DNA from: Clostridium sp. CAG:169
Lineage (GTDB): Bacteria > Bacillota > Clostridia > Oscillospirales > Ruminococcaceae
Direction: 5' to 3'
Assembly: GCA_000435195.1 (NCBI GenBank)
Contig: FR880251.1
Location: 1-45,825 of the forward strand
DNA: 45,825 nt
In this document: piece after piece, positions 16,972 through 24,561 of the stretch
Numbering within the stretch: the first letter of the stretch is position 1
Layout of the letters: each line of letters begins with the position of its first letter
The notes under the pieces: generated by a model
Seen by the model: only the letters and a program-made list of their open reading frames with translations
The model's database searches: none
What the model was told of the DNA's origin: nothing
Position numbers and translations under genes: made by a program

Positions 16972-17778
16972 CTATTTTGCAAGGGAGACCGGATCGACAT
17001 ATTCTCCGTTGGAACGGACGTCAAAATGCAGATGCGGCTCCATCGAGAGTTCGCAGGGGACTTCGCCAACGCTGCCCAGCTGCTCGCCGGCGCGGATGGA
17101 CTGGTCCATCTTAACCAGGATGTCCGCAGAAAGTCCCGCATAGGTCATCACATATTCGCCGCTGGTCACCTCGACAACATTTCCCCACATCGGGTCGTTG
17201 CGCACGGCAGTGACGGTGCCGTCGCTGGCTGCCCGGACCGCTTCTCCGGCTTCTGCGCGGATGTCGATGCCGTTGTGGGTGCGCCAGTCGCCCAGTGTTT
17301 CATTTTTCACCAGCATATCTCCGCTGAATGGGGTGATGGCAGCACCACTGACCGGCAGCTCAAGAGAAAAGTCGGAGGAAGGCTGCGGCTCGCTCGGTTC
17401 GGCGCAGGTCTGTGAGGAAGGCTGCTGTGCTTCGGAAGAGCTTTCCTGCGAGGAAGGCTGCGAGGATGCCTGTGCGGATGGGTCCTCCTCCGGCGCTTCG
17501 GCAGTGATTTGCAGCTGCTGTGACTGGGTGGAAGGGGAGCTGTCGCCGTCCGACTGTGCGCTGGGGGTGTCGGCGGCGGGCTGCTTTTTTGCAGGCTCAT
17601 ACGGCTGCTCCTGTTTCAGCTGCGGCTTTTCTGCCATAGGAGCTGGTTCTACGCTCTGGATGGTCTTGTCCACTGCGACCCAGGCAGCAGCGCCTGCACC
17701 GGCAAGGCACACCGCCAGAGCAAGGTAGAAGCCCTTGCCGGAGATAAATTTCTGAAAACCGTTACTCATGGTGATCAC
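16972..17778 (-). CDS. Membrane-anchored M23 (LytM) protein, SpoIIQ-like
   Basis: A 268-residue protein. One membrane helix near residues 18-35 follows a short basic start. Then comes a low-complexity linker of over 100 residues rich in Ser, Gln, Pro and Glu. The C-terminal LytM domain keeps the zinc ligands: THNGID (His about 168, Asp about 172) and HLHF (His about 249 and 251). This architecture fits the forespore protein SpoIIQ, which keeps these residues in clostridia; a general endopeptidase is the alternative. The start is GTG 17778 (AAAGGA 5 nt upstream) or ATG 17769. Confidence 0.8.
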   Translation of the reverse strand: MITMSNGFQKFISGKGFYLALAVCLAGAGAAAWVAVDKTIQSVEPAPMAEKPQLKQEQPYEPAKKQPAADTPSAQSDGDSSPSTQSQQLQITAEAPEEDPSAQASSQPSSQESSSEAQQPSSQTCAEPSEPQPSSDFSLELPVSGAAITPFSGDMLVKNETLGDWRTHNGIDIRAEAGEAVRAASDGTVTAVRNDPMWGNVVEVTSGEYVMTYAGLSADILVKMDQSIRAGEQLGSVGEVPCELSMEPHLHFDVRSNGEYVDPVSLAK

Positions 17779-17837
17779 TCAATCCTTTCGTAGGTAAGAT
17801 GTTTCCTCTGACTGTATTTTGCACCGGCAGCTGCCGT

Positions 17838-18233
17838 TTATGCTTTGCGGTGGAAAAAGTTTTTGCAAATCAGCTTGGCTGCAAGGTAGCCCTCCCGCAG
17901 ACCGATGCACAGCAGAAAAATTCCGAAGAAGCGCCGCAGCAGCTGTGGGTCGATGCGATTGGAAATCAGGCTGCCGACCACGCCGCCCACCGCACCGGAA
18001 AGGATGCAGCGGGATAAAACAGCGGTGTCAATCAGTTTGTTTTTTCTATGGAAGTATAGGGAAAGCCCGGCAACCGGCAGGAAGAGCAGCAGGTTGAGCG
18101 ACTGCATCTGCGGCTGGGAGAGGGTGGAAAAAAAGGAGAGGTACAGCAGCAGGATTGTCCCACCACCCAATCCCATGGCAGCAACGGCGGAGGAGAGAAA
18201 GACAGCGGCAAAGGAAAAGAGACTGAAGGTCAA
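17838..18233 (-). CDS. Half-size TSUP (TauE/SafE) membrane protein A
   Basis: A 131-residue, very hydrophobic protein with about four membrane helices and the TSUP glycine signature AAMGLGGGTILLLYLS near the N-terminus. Full TSUP transporters have about 250 residues and two such halves. This gene and its upstream neighbour each carry one half, so they probably form a heterodimer. The start codon is TTG 18233, fixed by GGGAGG 8 nt upstream. The substrate (sulfite, sulfonate or other organic anions) is not predictable. Confidence 0.8.
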   Translation of the reverse strand: MTFSLFSFAAVFLSSAVAAMGLGGGTILLLYLSFFSTLSQPQMQSLNLLLFLPVAGLSLYFHRKNKLIDTAVLSRCILSGAVGGVVGSLISNRIDPQLLRRFFGIFLLCIGLREGYLAAKLICKNFFHRKA

Positions 18234-18260
18234 CGAGGATACCTCCCATCACAAGCAGAT

Positions 18261-18599
18261 TTAACCCATCACCAGCCGGAGGGCGCTGTATAAAATCAAC
18301 AGGGAAAACAACAGCTTGAGCAGTGGCACCGGGATTTTTTGCAGTCCCCATGCGCCACAGGCAGAACCCAGCAGAGCAGGCAAAAAGAAAGGCAGACCCT
18401 GCAAAAGCTCCAGATTGCCGTTTAGGTAATAAACCGCCAGACTAACCAGAGACAGCGGGAGGATGATGGCAATACTGGTGGCGTGCGCCTGACGGCTGGG
18501 CAAGCCCTGTTTTTGCAGCAGGGTGACCGCAAGGATGCCGCCGCCCGAGCCGAAAAATCCGTTGAGCAAGCCAATCAGCGCTCCGTATACCATCAGCAT
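18261..18599 (-). CDS. Half-size TSUP (TauE/SafE) membrane protein B
   Basis: A 112-residue partner of the preceding entry, ending 27 bp before it. The start MLMVYGALIGLLNGFFGSGGGILAV is chosen because GGGAGGTG lies about 6 nt upstream. It carries the TSUP signature GFFGSGGG and about four hydrophobic segments. Both halves follow the same operon order. A strong terminator separates them from the gene upstream. Confidence 0.8.
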   Translation of the reverse strand: MLMVYGALIGLLNGFFGSGGGILAVTLLQKQGLPSRQAHATSIAIILPLSLVSLAVYYLNGNLELLQGLPFFLPALLGSACGAWGLQKIPVPLLKLLFSLLILYSALRLVMG

Positions 18600-18617
18600 G
18601 GCTTCACCTCCCAAGAA

Positions 18618-18660
18618 AAAAGAGCCATCCTTTGTCAGTTTGATCAAAGGATGGCTCTTT
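18618..18660 (-). terminator. Intrinsic terminator after the SdpI-like gene
   Basis: A 16-bp stem AAAGAGCCATCCTTTG with its complement. T tracts are found on both strands. It lies between the SdpI-like gene and the TSUP pair. Confidence 0.92.
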
Positions 18661-18690
18661 TATGCAGAAAGGTTATGAAAAAGAAAAATT

Positions 18691-19344
18691 TTAGCTGCTG
18701 TATTTTTTCCAGACCCGGTAGGAATAAAGGATACAGAAAATTCCGTCAAGGATAAGTAGAGCAATAGGCAGGAGATTGAGCCACAGCCGATTGCCGATTA
18801 GCAGGCTGCCGGCAATGAGCAGTACACCGGTCAGCAGCAGGCTTTTTCCTCCGGCGCGCTGGCAAAGCTCCCAGCAGCGGTCGTTTGCCATGCTCCATTT
18901 GGTGCGCAGACCCAGGACACCGTTGCGTTTGACCTTTGGCATGGCAGTACCCAGCGGCAACAGCGACAGTCCCAGCAGGATATTGAGCAGCTGCGGCAGC
19001 AGGAGTCCTGTTTGCGGGACATCTGCGGCGGAGAAGGAGAAAAAGAGAATGACACAGGACAAGGCATCCAAAGCCGCCAGCAGCGAGCAACCGGCAACCA
19101 ACATCGGCTTTTGATTCTGCGGCTGGATAAGGGAGGTTTTTTGAATGAATCTCTTCCAGATTAGACCGCCGACCAGACAGCACAGCGGCAGCAGCAAAAC
19201 CTCCAACCTACTTCCCCAGCGGTCCACCTCACCGTACAGATTGTAGTGGGCAGGGATGCGCTCGGGCAGCAGCGGGCACAGCAGCAGGCTGAGAACAACA
19301 GGAAAACAGGTCAGCACCCTAAAGATGCGATGCAAAGCTTTCAT
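18691..19344 (-). CDS. DUF1648 / SdpI-like integral membrane protein
   Basis: A 217-residue protein with about six membrane helices. The N-terminal part carries the DUF1648 pattern LPERIPAHYNLYGEVDRWGS. The later segment NGVLGLRTKWSMANDRCW is the SdpI-family signature (usually GIRTPWT-SNE-W). In Bacillus SdpI gives immunity to the SdpC toxin and acts as a signal receptor. No toxin gene is visible here, so an immunity or stress role is only inferred. It lies 33 bp downstream of tcdA and may be co-transcribed with it. Confidence 0.8.
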   Translation of the reverse strand: MKALHRIFRVLTCFPVVLSLLLCPLLPERIPAHYNLYGEVDRWGSRLEVLLLPLCCLVGGLIWKRFIQKTSLIQPQNQKPMLVAGCSLLAALDALSCVILFFSFSAADVPQTGLLLPQLLNILLGLSLLPLGTAMPKVKRNGVLGLRTKWSMANDRCWELCQRAGGKSLLLTGVLLIAGSLLIGNRLWLNLLPIALLILDGIFCILYSYRVWKKYSS

Positions 19345-19377
19345 CGGGCGCGCTCCTTTCTCAAAGGCAGATGTCGT

Positions 19378-20097
19378 TTAGCGGATCATCCCCAGCAGCT
19401 GGCGGATGCCGACGCTTGCCAGCAGATAACCGGCAGCAGGCGGGACAAAGGCGCAGCTGGCAGGGCTGTGTCGACCGTTTTCTGCCTCGCCGACAGTGGT
19501 CTTGGCAGGCAGCTCCACCGAATAAACGACCGTCTGCCGCTGGACGCCGCGTTTTTTTAGCTCGCGGCGCATCACACGGGCAAGCGGACAGCCGCAGCCG
19601 GAGGTCTGGGAGATGTCTCCCCAGCGCAGCAGGGAAGGGTCCAGGCGGTTTCCGGTGCCAAGGCAGCTGACCAGAGGGATGCCGCGCTGGCTGCACTGCT
19701 GGGCAAGGTAGAGCTTGGAGGTCACCGTGTCGATGGCATCCAAAATCAAATCCGGCTGCTGCTCGAACAGAAAGTCGGAATTTTCGGGGAGAAAAAACTG
19801 CTGATGGCAAATAAGCTCCAAATCCGGGTTGATGGAGAGCAACCGCTCCTTTGCGGCAAGGCACTTGCTCTGCCCGACCGTTTGGGCGGTGGCAAACAAC
19901 TGCCGGTTGCAGTTGGTGCTGTCGATGCTGTCGTTATCTATCAAAATCATCCGTCCCACACCCATGCGGCAGACCGCTTCGGCGGCAGCGCCTCCCACGC
20001 CGCCCAGTCCAAGGACGGCGACGGTGGCGTTTTGCAGTTGTTCCATCGCAGGGTCGCCCAGCAGGGTGCGGGTCCGCATCAGCCATTGATTGTTCAT
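19378..20097 (-). CDS. tcdA: tRNA threonylcarbamoyladenosine dehydratase (TcdA)
   Basis: A 239-residue ThiF/MoeB-fold ATPase that cyclises t6A37 to ct6A in tRNA. Visible motifs are the nucleotide loop VLGLGGVGGAAAEAVCR (about 29-45), LIDNDSIDSTNCNRQ, and the aspartate in DAIDTVTSK. The later segment SGCGCPLARVMRRELKKRGV is typical of TcdA/CsdL rather than ThiF or MoeB, and no sulfur-carrier gene is present. It is the first protein gene after the probable 6S RNA, the same neighbourhood as Bacillus yrvM. Confidence 0.9.
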   Translation of the reverse strand: MNNQWLMRTRTLLGDPAMEQLQNATVAVLGLGGVGGAAAEAVCRMGVGRMILIDNDSIDSTNCNRQLFATAQTVGQSKCLAAKERLLSINPDLELICHQQFFLPENSDFLFEQQPDLILDAIDTVTSKLYLAQQCSQRGIPLVSCLGTGNRLDPSLLRWGDISQTSGCGCPLARVMRRELKKRGVQRQTVVYSVELPAKTTVGEAENGRHSPASCAFVPPAAGYLLASVGIRQLLGMIR

Positions 20098-20160
20098 CGG
20101 TTTCCTCCTTCTTCTCTTTTTGTCTGAAAGGTAAGCGACAAAAAGAGGGAAATCTTTTTA

Positions 20161-20199
20161 TTAAAAAATCAGGCGCACCTTGTTTAGACAAAGTGCGCC
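20161..20199 (-). terminator. Terminator downstream of the 6S-like RNA
   Basis: GGCGCAC-TTGT and ACAA-GTGCGCC pair around TTAG; on the minus strand a run of six T residues follows. It sits between the RNA gene and tcdA. Confidence 0.85.
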
Positions 20200-20202
20200 A
20201 TT

Positions 20203-20389
20203 GTTTTTATAGATACCCCACCGTGCCGTCGCCATGGCAAGTAAAACCCGTCGTATGGACAGGTGGGTTGCTGCCCTGCACCTTCACGCTCCCTTCGTCC
20301 GCAAAAGCGGGAGGTCTGCAATCCAGTGCCGGAGCGGGGCGTCCCTTTTGAAAAGTGTTGGATTATAAAAACCATACTTTCTCGAACAC
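20203..20389 (-). ncRNA. ssrS: Probable 6S RNA
   Basis: A roughly 190-nt minus-strand region with no ORF, directly upstream of tcdA and bounded by a terminator. It can form a rod: a distal pairing GUUUUUAUA/UAUAAAAAC (20364-20372 with 20203-20211), then an open A-rich stretch, a helix CCCCGCU with GGUGGGG, and an apical part with CCGC-uuuu-GCGG. A long rod with a large internal bubble is the 6S design. As I recall, Bacillus subtilis bsrA is also next to the tcdA homologue yrvM. A TATACT -10 box lies at 20396-20401. SRP RNA, tmRNA and RNase P motifs are absent. Confidence 0.6.
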
Positions 20390-20429
20390 GGCAGGAGTAT
20401 AAGCAATAGAATTTACAAAAACAGAGGGA

Positions 20430-20732
20430 TTATTCCTCGTCGATTACATCGTAATCCTCTTCCAGGCGTTCCATGAAGATGTCGGCGATTTCATCCATTT
20501 CGTCCTCGTCCTCGATGGTTTCCAGAAATTCCTCGCCATCAACGGTGACCACCTTGAGGATGACCAGCTCGCCGCTGTCCTCCAAAGTCTGCTGTGGGTC
20601 ATCATAGACAGGGGAAAGAGCCATGTAACGGTTTTCGCCGTTGTCGATGGCATCCAGGACTTCAAATGTATGTTCTACGCCATCATCGTCCTCCAGGGTG
20701 AGGATGTCGTTGCCAAATTCGTTGTCGATCAT
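20430..20732 (-). CDS. DUF1292 family acidic protein (YrzB-like)
   Basis: A 100-residue, strongly acidic cytoplasmic protein with the DUF1292 pattern: ILTLEDDDGVEHTFEVLDAID near the N-terminus, then YMALSPVYDDP and LVILKVVTVDGEEFLETIED. The C-terminus is almost all Asp, Glu and hydrophobic residues. AAAGGAG lies about 10 nt before the start. The role of the family is unknown; members are commonly near conserved housekeeping genes in Firmicutes. Confidence 0.88.
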   Translation of the reverse strand: MIDNEFGNDILTLEDDDGVEHTFEVLDAIDNGENRYMALSPVYDDPQQTLEDSGELVILKVVTVDGEEFLETIEDEDEMDEIADIFMERLEEDYDVIDEE

Positions 20733-20767
20733 AGCGGTGATGCTCCTTTCTTTCCAGCTACGATTAT

Positions 20768-20794
20768 ATTATAGCATTCTGCGTGCAAAGTCAA
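20768..20794 (-). promoter_or_regulatory. Possible promoter of the DUF1292 gene
   Basis: On the minus strand TTGACT (20789-20794) and TATAAT (20768-20773) are separated by 15 nt; a second TATAAT overlaps at 20763-20768 (20 nt). Both boxes are good but the spacing is not ideal. Confidence 0.4.
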
Positions 20795-20855
20795 TCTCCA
20801 TTGAGAATTTTATAAATTGTTCAATAAAAATATTTCTTTTTGTTGAAAATTTATA

Positions 20856-20884
20856 TTGAAAAACAGCAAAGAATAGGTTATAAT
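20856..20884 (+). promoter_or_regulatory. Sigma-A promoter of the 900-nt ORF-poor unit
   Basis: TTGAAA (20856-20861), 17 nt, TATAAT (20879-20884). Transcription should begin near 20891. No gene of ordinary length follows until the terminator at 21760. Confidence 0.8.
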
Positions 20885-20935
20885 GGAATCACAACAAAGG
20901 TAATATTAAATATAAAACAGAAAGGGTGATTCCTC

Positions 20936-21013
20936 ATGAAGATGGAAAATGAACCAGTTATAATCCTTTCTGAGGAGTCGAACGGTTCCTCAGAACTGAC
21001 CCACAACCGATAA
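20936..21013 (+). CDS. Possible 25-residue leader peptide
   Basis: ATG 20936 is preceded by AAAGGGTG at good spacing and opens a 25-codon ORF (MKMENEPVIILSEESNGSSE and five more residues). It is the first ORF of the 900-nt transcript. A 7-bp hairpin (20970-20976 with 20987-20993) lies inside it. It could be a leader peptide or a small protein; no family is recognised. Confidence 0.35.
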   Translation: MKMENEPVIILSEESNGSSELTHNR

Positions 21014-21759
21014 CAAAATCCATTCTCAAAGCGATTGGAACACCTGATGAGTAGGAAAACTCAAACGAGATTTCCAAAAGCAGGATAAAACAAAAATCGA
21101 AAGCATGAAGCAAAAGCAGAATGATGGAAAAAGTTATCAAAGGGTTTTATATTTAATAAGTTTCCGGTGGATGTAGCGACTGGAAGAAAAGGAAAAAACC
21201 TTTTAAAAAAATCATCAAAACTGAATATGGAAAACAAGGACAAAGATCCAAAAGCAAAATGAAAATTTCCGATAATTCGATTTGTCGAGTCGGATTATCA
21301 AAAATAAATAATATTACCTTTTCATTGTTAATATAGATTTTGAGAAAAAACCTGATTAACATTGATACCAAAAAAATTGTAAAGGTGATACCAATGAAAA
21401 CTTCCGAATAGGATTTCCGAAAAACAGAAAATAGTCTGAATCAAAGGAAATCAAAAACAGAGAGTAAGCATCAGGGTAATTTCCAAAGGAAGCATTCCTG
21501 ATTTTCACAAAGATAACCCAAACCCAAAAGGCAAACGAAGGCAAGTTCAAAAAGGAAATGTGATGTAAAATGAGAGCATTCCCCCAAAAACCTGAAATCG
21601 TAAGTTATCTGAAAGAATATTAAGAAAATGAGGGAACTACCAATGTACTAATCTGATTCGTTCGGAAAAGTTTATCATCTCAAAGCAATGCAGGATAAGG
21701 CAAAAAAGTAAGAGCATTGTAAAAGAAAAAGAACCAAAAAAGTGAATCAATACATACAG

Positions 21760-21792
21760 AAAAAGGGGTCGTAACATTACGACTCCTTTTTC
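21760..21792 (+). terminator. Intrinsic terminator of the ORF-poor unit
   Basis: AAAAAGGGGTCGTA pairs with TACGACTCCTTTTT (one G-T wobble) around an ACAT tetraloop and ends in a T tract. Confidence 0.9.
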
Positions 21793-21840
21793 GTGTCCTG
21801 TTTTTGCGAAAGGAAATGTTGTGAGTTCACAGACTGTATG

Positions 21841-21869
21841 TAGAAACGGTAAAAAGAGTATGCTATAAT
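21841..21869 (+). promoter_or_regulatory. Possible promoter of the M16-lgt-folD cluster
   Basis: TATAAT (21864-21869) with TAGAAA 17 nt upstream (weak -35). A hairpin CCATTC/GAATGG (21905-21922), followed by TTTT, lies between it and the first start codon. Confidence 0.45.
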
Positions 21870-21939
21870 AAACAACAGAGTGTGAACATCACTAAAAATT
21901 TTATCCATTCTTTTCAGAATGGTTTTGGGAGATGAACCT

Positions 21940-23272
21940 ATGAACTATCCGCTTGTGAGGGAAAAGATTGCACCCGGCGTTTATTTTTCCTCGATTACGG
22001 ACAAAAAATTTAAACATAATCGAATGTCGGTCAATCTGATAGTCAAACTCGACCGGCAAAAGGTAACCAATCGCGCAGTCGTTCCCTTTATCCTGCGCCA
22101 GGGCAGTAAAAGCTGCCCGGATTTTGCGGTGCTCAACCAGCGGTTGTGCGATTTGTACGGCGCTTCTTTGGATGCAGGCATCGACAAATTTGGCGATTAT
22201 CAGATTATTGCGCTGGGCATTGTGGGTATCGACAGCCGCTTTGCTTTGGAAAATGAAGATATGGTGCAGAGATGCGCCGATTTGCTGGCAGAGATTTTGT
22301 TTGACCCGGATATTACAGATGGTAGATTCAATGAAAAGAATACCGAATTGGAAAAACAGTATCTGCTGGACACCATCGATGCAGAGATCAATGATAAAAG
22401 GACCTATGCCACCATCCGCTGCAAGGATGTGATGTGTGCCGAGGAGCTTTGCTCCATCAAAAAATATGGCTACCGCGAGGATGCCATGAAGATTACACCG
22501 GAGTCGGCAGCAAAGACGTATGAGGAGCTGCTGCGCACTGCACGGGTGGAAATCATGTTTGAAGGCTGCGGCGACCCAACCTTGGCAAAGGATATTTTTG
22601 CGCAGAAGTTTGCGGGTGTCAAACGCGAACCGATTGAATTGAGTAGAAGCCTTGTAAAGGCACAGCAGGGAGCGGTGAAGGAAGAAACCGAGCGGATGGA
22701 GGTCAAACAGGGCAAACTGGTCATGGGCTTTCGGGTGGAAGGAATCGAGGATTACCGCCGGATGAATATGGCGCGCATCACCTTTGCGCTGTTTGGAGGG
22801 ACTGCCAATTCCCTGCTCTTTAAAAATGTGCGGGAAAAGATGAGCCTGTGTTACTACTGCTCCTCCGGCTATGACCGCAGCAACAGCATTATGATGGTTT
22901 GTCCACGAACCCGACCATGCCCTTGCGGAGGTGATGGTTTCCAGCGGAGTGGAAGCAGAAAATGCGCAGAAGGCGCGCGACGAGGTGCTGCACCAGCTGG
23001 AGATGCTGAAAAACGGAGAGTTCACCGACCGGGAGCTGGAGGAAACCAAGCTGTTTATCCGCACCGCCCTGATGGCGACCAGCGATTCTTTGGGAGCGAT
23101 GGACAGCTGGTATCTGGCGCAGACGGTTGGCGGCAGTGAGGTGTCGCCGGACATGGAGATCGAACTGTCCGCACAGGTCAGCCGCGAGGATGTCATCTGG
23201 GTGGCAAACCATACCCACCTGGACACCGTCTATATGCTGATGCCAAATGAAAATCAAAAGGAGGCAGAATAG
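21940..23272 (+). pseudogene. M16 family peptidase-like gene (YmfF type), frameshifted
   Basis: Start ATG 21940 follows GGGAG by 8 nt. The first part (MNYPLVREKIAPGVYFSS through KMSLCYYCSSGYDRSNSIMM) is a clear M16 peptidase half without the zinc motif HxxEH, as in the inactive subunit YmfF. At 22892-22939 the frame is broken: a 40-bp segment lies between two copies of TGATGGTT (22932-22939 is the second). Removing 40 bp would join SIMM directly to VSSGVEAENAQKARDEV, the expected continuation. The rest (to QKEAE, stop 23272) is intact in the second frame. A one-base indel is an alternative cause. It precedes the catalytic M16 gene by 2 bp. Either a real inactivation, a phase-variable site or a sequence error. 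Confidence 0.8.
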
Positions 23273-23274
23273 CC

Positions 23275-24546
23275 ATGAACAGCCAGATCATCAAGGACAG
23301 CCGACTGGCGGAAGAATATCTGCGGGTGGAGCATCCCTCGGGCTTGACTATGCTGCTGTATCCGATGAAGGGATTTTCCACCGCATACGCCATGTTTTCG
23401 ACCAAGTACGGTTCCATCGACACCTGCTTTCAGCGCGGGGAGGATGCGGACTTTGTCAAGGTGCCGGAGGGGATTGCCCACTATCTGGAGCACAAGATGT
23501 TTGAAAGCGAAGAGGGCGATGCCTTTGAAAAATATGCACAGACGGGTGCTTCTGCCAATGCTTTTACCAGCTTTGACAAGACCTGTTACCTTTTTGCCTG
23601 CACTGACCGATTCCAGGAGTCACTGGAAATCCTGCTGGATTGCGTGACCCATCCGTATTTCACCAAGGAAACAGTGGAGAAGGAGCAGGGCATCATCGGG
23701 CAGGAAATCAGAATGTACGAGGACGACCCGGGCTGGCGGGTGATGTTCAACCTTCTGCAAAGCCTGTACCAGAACAACAGTGTAAAGGTGGACATCGCAG
23801 GCAGCATCGAGTCGATTGCACAGATCGACGCCGAGCTGCTCTACCGCTGCTACCACACCTTCTACAATCTGCACAACATGGTGTTGACCATTGCCGGAAA
23901 CTTTGACCCACAGCAGGTCATCGAATCAGCGGACAAAATCCTCAAACCGGCAGAGCCGTTCTGCGTACAGCGTAAGACCGAGGACGAGCCGGCACAGGTG
24001 TGCAGAAAGCGCTTTGTGCAGCATCTGCCGGTGGCGGTGCCGATGTTCTACATTGGCTTTAAGGGTCCAAACGAGGGCGAACGCCAAAACTTCTGCAATA
24101 TGCTGATGGACGAGATGATTTTGGACATTGTGACCGGTGAAACCACCGAGCTGTATAAGCAGCTGTACAACGATGGGCTGATTAACGGCGGCATCATTGG
24201 AGAAACCATGCCGGGCAGGGACTACCTGTGCTCGATGATTTCCGGCGAATCCCGCGACCCCGACCAGGTGTATGAGCGTATCTGCGCAGAGTTTGAGCGG
24301 GTCAAGCAGGAGGGAATCAATCAGAAGACCTTTGAACAGGTTAAAAAGTCGACCTATGGGCGGTATTTGGGACTGTTCAGCAAACCGGAGTCGTTGGCAA
24401 GTGCAATGAATAACTGCTATTTCGCAGGGCTGGATGTCTATGAGCTGGTGGAGATGGTCGCATCGACCACCAAAGAGCAGCTGGAGCAGAGATTGAAACG
24501 GGATTTCTGCACCGAATACAGCAGTCTTTCGATTGTAATGGCATAA
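23275..24546 (+). CDS. M16 family zinc metallopeptidase (YmfH type)
   Basis: A 423-residue pitrilysin-family protein. The inverted zinc motif HYLEH lies in VPEGIAHYLEHKMFE near residue 65, with the downstream acidic part (ETVEKEQGIIGQEIRMYED) that supplies the third ligand. Its RBS (AGGAGG) is inside the end of the gene before it. M16 pairs of this kind usually work as a catalytic and a non-catalytic subunit; here the non-catalytic partner is frameshifted. In Bacillus the homologous pair ymfF-ymfH has unclear peptide-processing roles. Confidence 0.93.
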   Translation: MNSQIIKDSRLAEEYLRVEHPSGLTMLLYPMKGFSTAYAMFSTKYGSIDTCFQRGEDADFVKVPEGIAHYLEHKMFESEEGDAFEKYAQTGASANAFTSFDKTCYLFACTDRFQESLEILLDCVTHPYFTKETVEKEQGIIGQEIRMYEDDPGWRVMFNLLQSLYQNNSVKVDIAGSIESIAQIDAELLYRCYHTFYNLHNMVLTIAGNFDPQQVIESADKILKPAEPFCVQRKTEDEPAQVCRKRFVQHLPVAVPMFYIGFKGPNEGERQNFCNMLMDEMILDIVTGETTELYKQLYNDGLINGGIIGETMPGRDYLCSMISGESRDPDQVYERICAEFERVKQEGINQKTFEQVKKSTYGRYLGLFSKPESLASAMNNCYFAGLDVYELVEMVASTTKEQLEQRLKRDFCTEYSSLSIVMA

Positions 24547-24561
24547 AAGATAAGGAGCAAC

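Larger units (their letters stand above)
20891..21792 (+). ncRNA. Candidate long non-coding RNA (unrecognised)
   Basis: About 900 nt lie between a consensus promoter and a strong terminator. The sense strand is A-rich and poor in T, and clearly lower in GC than its neighbours. Stops are frequent in all three forward frames. The apparent long frames on the other strand are Phe-rich and come from the base composition. Repeated short motifs are seen: AATGAAAA-T/C-TTCCGA at 21258-21272 and 21393-21407, CCAAAAGCA at about 21073 and 21248 with a variant near 21525, and several TTTCC(G/A) copies. Local hairpins include CTGAGGA/TCCTCAG (20970-20993) and one around GATAAT...ATTATC (about 21271-21300). 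I do not recognise it as OLE, ROOL, GOLLD or another named large RNA. A decayed gene is the main alternative. Confidence 0.45.

Noticed and set aside
20958..21550. Chain of Phe-rich reverse-strand frames of 60-72 codons
   Set aside because: They arise from the A-rich forward strand; there are no ribosome sites and the sequences are low complexity.
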